A stretch of DNA of 60,307 nucleotides from a virus. Below, piece by piece: positions 59,203 through 60,307 of the stretch (its first letter is position 1; each line of letters starts with the position of its first letter). The notes under the pieces are model-generated. The model was not told the DNA's origin, did no database searches, and saw only the letters and a program-made list of their open reading frames with translations. Both the position numbers and the translations under genes were made by a program. The DNA lies in the IMG/VR virus record IMGVR_UViG_3300020373_000003, positions 1 to 60,307 of that record; one strand, given 5' to 3'.

Positions 59203-60077
59203 AGTAATTCCGCTTTTTTCATACCTGCAATCAAACGTGTTATTCCTATTCCTCCTCCATAACGAGGTTTAAAATCATAAGATAAAAATTCTTCAAGTTC
59301 TGCTTCTACTCTTTCTTTACCAAAGAGATCATACAATAAACTGGCATACCCACCATCTGATATTGTATGGAATTGATGTTTCATTTCTTCTACATCACTA
59401 GATCGTTCAGCACTACCTATTGTTTCCATGCCACCTATGATGACATCGCATTTGTTAGCCTGTCGGTCTTTTCCTGTACTTGTCATTCCATCCATTTTCA
59501 TGTTCCAAAATGGACTTGTTGATTCAGGAAAATGAGTTAAGAAAAATACGTCACCGTATTCCGCATACATTCTACCTTCGTGGAAATCTGTTAATTCATT
59601 ATTTTCGGCCGCATAATGTGCAACCATACTCATATAATTTCCACCCGGGAAATCTAATCCTTCGTATGGTGCTCTACCGTGATCAGTTTTAAAGCCTAAA
59701 TGTGTTAATAAATCACTTTCCATTTTAAGTAAGTTTGGAAACTCACCTGGTGCCTCAAATTCGAACATTGGAAAAATAAGTTCGTGTCTACCTTCTGTGG
59801 GATTTTGTTCTTGTCTATAACTTGTACTAACACAATAACAACCTGGTAAATCAGGTTTTGTTAGTAATTCATATTCAAGCCACATTTGACCTGTTTGAGG
59901 TAGTGGCCATATCTTGCCGTTGTAATTGTAAGTCGCAACTGTAGTTGGATCCTCACAAGCGGCTAATATGCTTAATCTGTTTTGGGTATGTACTTCTTGA
60001 AAATTTAGATTATCGAAAAAGGAACGAAGACGCTTAACCACTGTTGAAAATTCCGTCGGGTCAATTAATTGTGTCAT
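59199..60077 (-). CDS. stand-alone Asx-type class II aminoacyl-tRNA-synthetase-like enzyme
   Basis: The 292-residue protein is the catalytic core of a class II synthetase only. The motif-1-like helix and strand (residues 15-35, FFDNLNFQEVHTQ) lead to motif 2 with Tyr87-Arg88-x-Glu90, Arg97-His98 and FPMFEFE. Motif 3 ends the protein, with GGGIGITR near 274-281. The RH-x4-F-x(M/L)-x-E-x-E pattern is that of AspRS/AsnRS. There is no N-terminal OB-fold anticodon domain. Related stand-alone cores include archaeal asparagine-synthetase-like proteins (AS-AR) and EpmA lysyl-transferases. Possible roles are ammonia-dependent asparagine synthesis, tRNA charging of the neighbouring tRNA, or protein modification. 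It starts at ATG 60077. Confidence 0.78.
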   Translation of the reverse strand: MTQLIDPTEFSTVVKRLRSFFDNLNFQEVHTQNRLSILAACEDPTTVATYNYNGKIWPLPQTGQMWLEYELLTKPDLPGCYCVSTSYRQEQNPTEGRHELIFPMFEFEAPGEFPNLLKMESDLLTHLGFKTDHGRAPYEGLDFPGGNYMSMVAHYAAENNELTDFHEGRMYAEYGDVFFLTHFPESTSPFWNMKMDGMTSTGKDRQANKCDVIIGGMETIGSAERSSDVEEMKHQFHTISDGGYASLLYDLFGKERVEAELEEFLSYDFKPRYGGGIGITRLIAGMKKAELL

Positions 60078-60131
60078 ATTGTTTTGGTACTCCGCCTAAA
60101 CCTAAGTATTTAGCATTTTAGCAAAAAATAC

Positions 60132-60160
60132 TTGACTTTAGAAATAATAAGTAGTATAGT
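60132..60160 (+). promoter_or_regulatory. sigma70-type promoter of the right-end operon
   Basis: TTGACT (60132-60137) and TATAGT (60155-60160) are spaced exactly 17 bases. The core CTTGACTTTAGA is identical to the gp55 promoter (5175-5186). It drives the small membrane-peptide genes starting at 60181. Confidence 0.7.
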
Positions 60161-60180
60161 AAATATATACAAGGAAAAAA

Positions 60181-60249
60181 ATGAAACAACTATTAATAAT
60201 TTTTATAATGGCGACATGGATCGTTTCTATGGCCAATATTATGAAGTAA
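60181..60249 (+). CDS. 22-residue hydrophobic membrane peptide
   Basis: ATG at 60181 (AAGGA site six bases upstream) encodes MKQLLIIFIMATWIVSMANIMK, one predicted membrane helix, ending at TAA 60247-60249. The good promoter and ribosome site make translation credible. Similar mini-membrane peptides are common in early phage operons, with unknown roles. Confidence 0.5.
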   Translation: MKQLLIIFIMATWIVSMANIMK

Positions 60250-60307
60250 TACTAGGAGTTGTTTTTGGTGCAATGATACTATTTTATATTCCTGTTATGA
60301 TTAGAGA
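60216..60307 (+). CDS. partial small membrane protein overlapping the preceding peptide
   Basis: ATG at 60216 opens a different frame, overlapping the 22-residue peptide gene by 34 bases, and is still open at the window end. The visible residues MDRFYGQYYEVILGVVFGAM and the following ILFYIPVM form an amphipathic start and one hydrophobic helix. There is no strong ribosome site, so translational coupling to the first peptide is likely. Incomplete. Confidence 0.4.
   Translation, partial: MDRFYGQYYEVILGVVFGAMILFYIPVMIR

Noticed and set aside
1-60307. CRISPR array, insertion sequence or integrase
   Set aside because: No regularly spaced direct repeats, no transposase-like protein and no integrase or attachment-site signature were seen in the window.

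Overview
This window is part of the genome of an AT-rich, marine-type, T4-like myovirus (tailed phage with a contractile tail). The assignment rests on a large set of recognisable T4-type genes: late sigma factor gp55, recombination pair gp46/gp47, portal gp20, prohead protease gp21, scaffold gp22, major capsid protein gp23, neck and tail-completion proteins gp14 and gp15, and baseplate proteins resembling gp5, gp26, gp48, gp51 and gp53. Most proteins resemble marine (cyanophage or pelagiphage-like) versions rather than coliphage T4. No photosynthesis gene is present, so the host cannot be named from this window; a marine bacterium is likely.

Layout. 1-5151 (minus): baseplate operon with gp5-like spike (cut by the window edge), a degenerate M15-peptidase-like protein, a large hub protein, gp53, gp48-like cap and a nucleotidyltransferase. 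5232-12779 (plus): gp55, two paralogous 2OG-Fe(II) oxygenases, gp47, gp46, a dihydroorotate-dehydrogenase-like enzyme, a Hjc-like nuclease, a 372-nt gene-free stretch with many stem-loops (candidate structured RNA or leader) and a deoxynucleotidase. 12776-14061 (minus): gp51-like and gp26-like hub genes. 14108-22662 (plus): tape measure, portal, prohead core, protease, scaffold and capsid. 22832-50919 (mostly plus): a 28-kb block of virion and fibre genes, including a 1963-residue mosaic protein, four tandem His/Trp-rich paralogues, a flavin-dependent halogenase on the opposite strand, a fibre-linked subtilisin and a glycine-rich adhesin. 50924-54602 (minus): Nudix hydrolase, gp15 fused to a beta-propeller, and gp14. 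54652-60307: an accessory metabolic region with an ammonium transporter, a tightly coupled VOC / saccharopine-dehydrogenase-like / FAH-family operon, a tRNA, a zinc-finger microprotein and a stand-alone Asx-type class II synthetase-like enzyme.

Regulation. At least a dozen gene starts are preceded by an ATAAATAT or TATAAATA box, the T4 late-promoter signature that fits the encoded gp55. A few sites have near-perfect sigma70 promoters (before gp55, gp46, gp20 and the right-end operon); two of them share a 12-nt core. Two strong intrinsic terminators flank the gene after the capsid gene.

The most unusual part is the right end. A tRNA with a long variable arm and a Leu-like D arm carries a GUU (asparagine) anticodon. 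It lies next to a synthetase-like protein that keeps the Asx-type catalytic motifs but has no anticodon-binding domain. A C2H2 zinc-finger microprotein overlaps both. An ammonium transporter lies 3 kb away.
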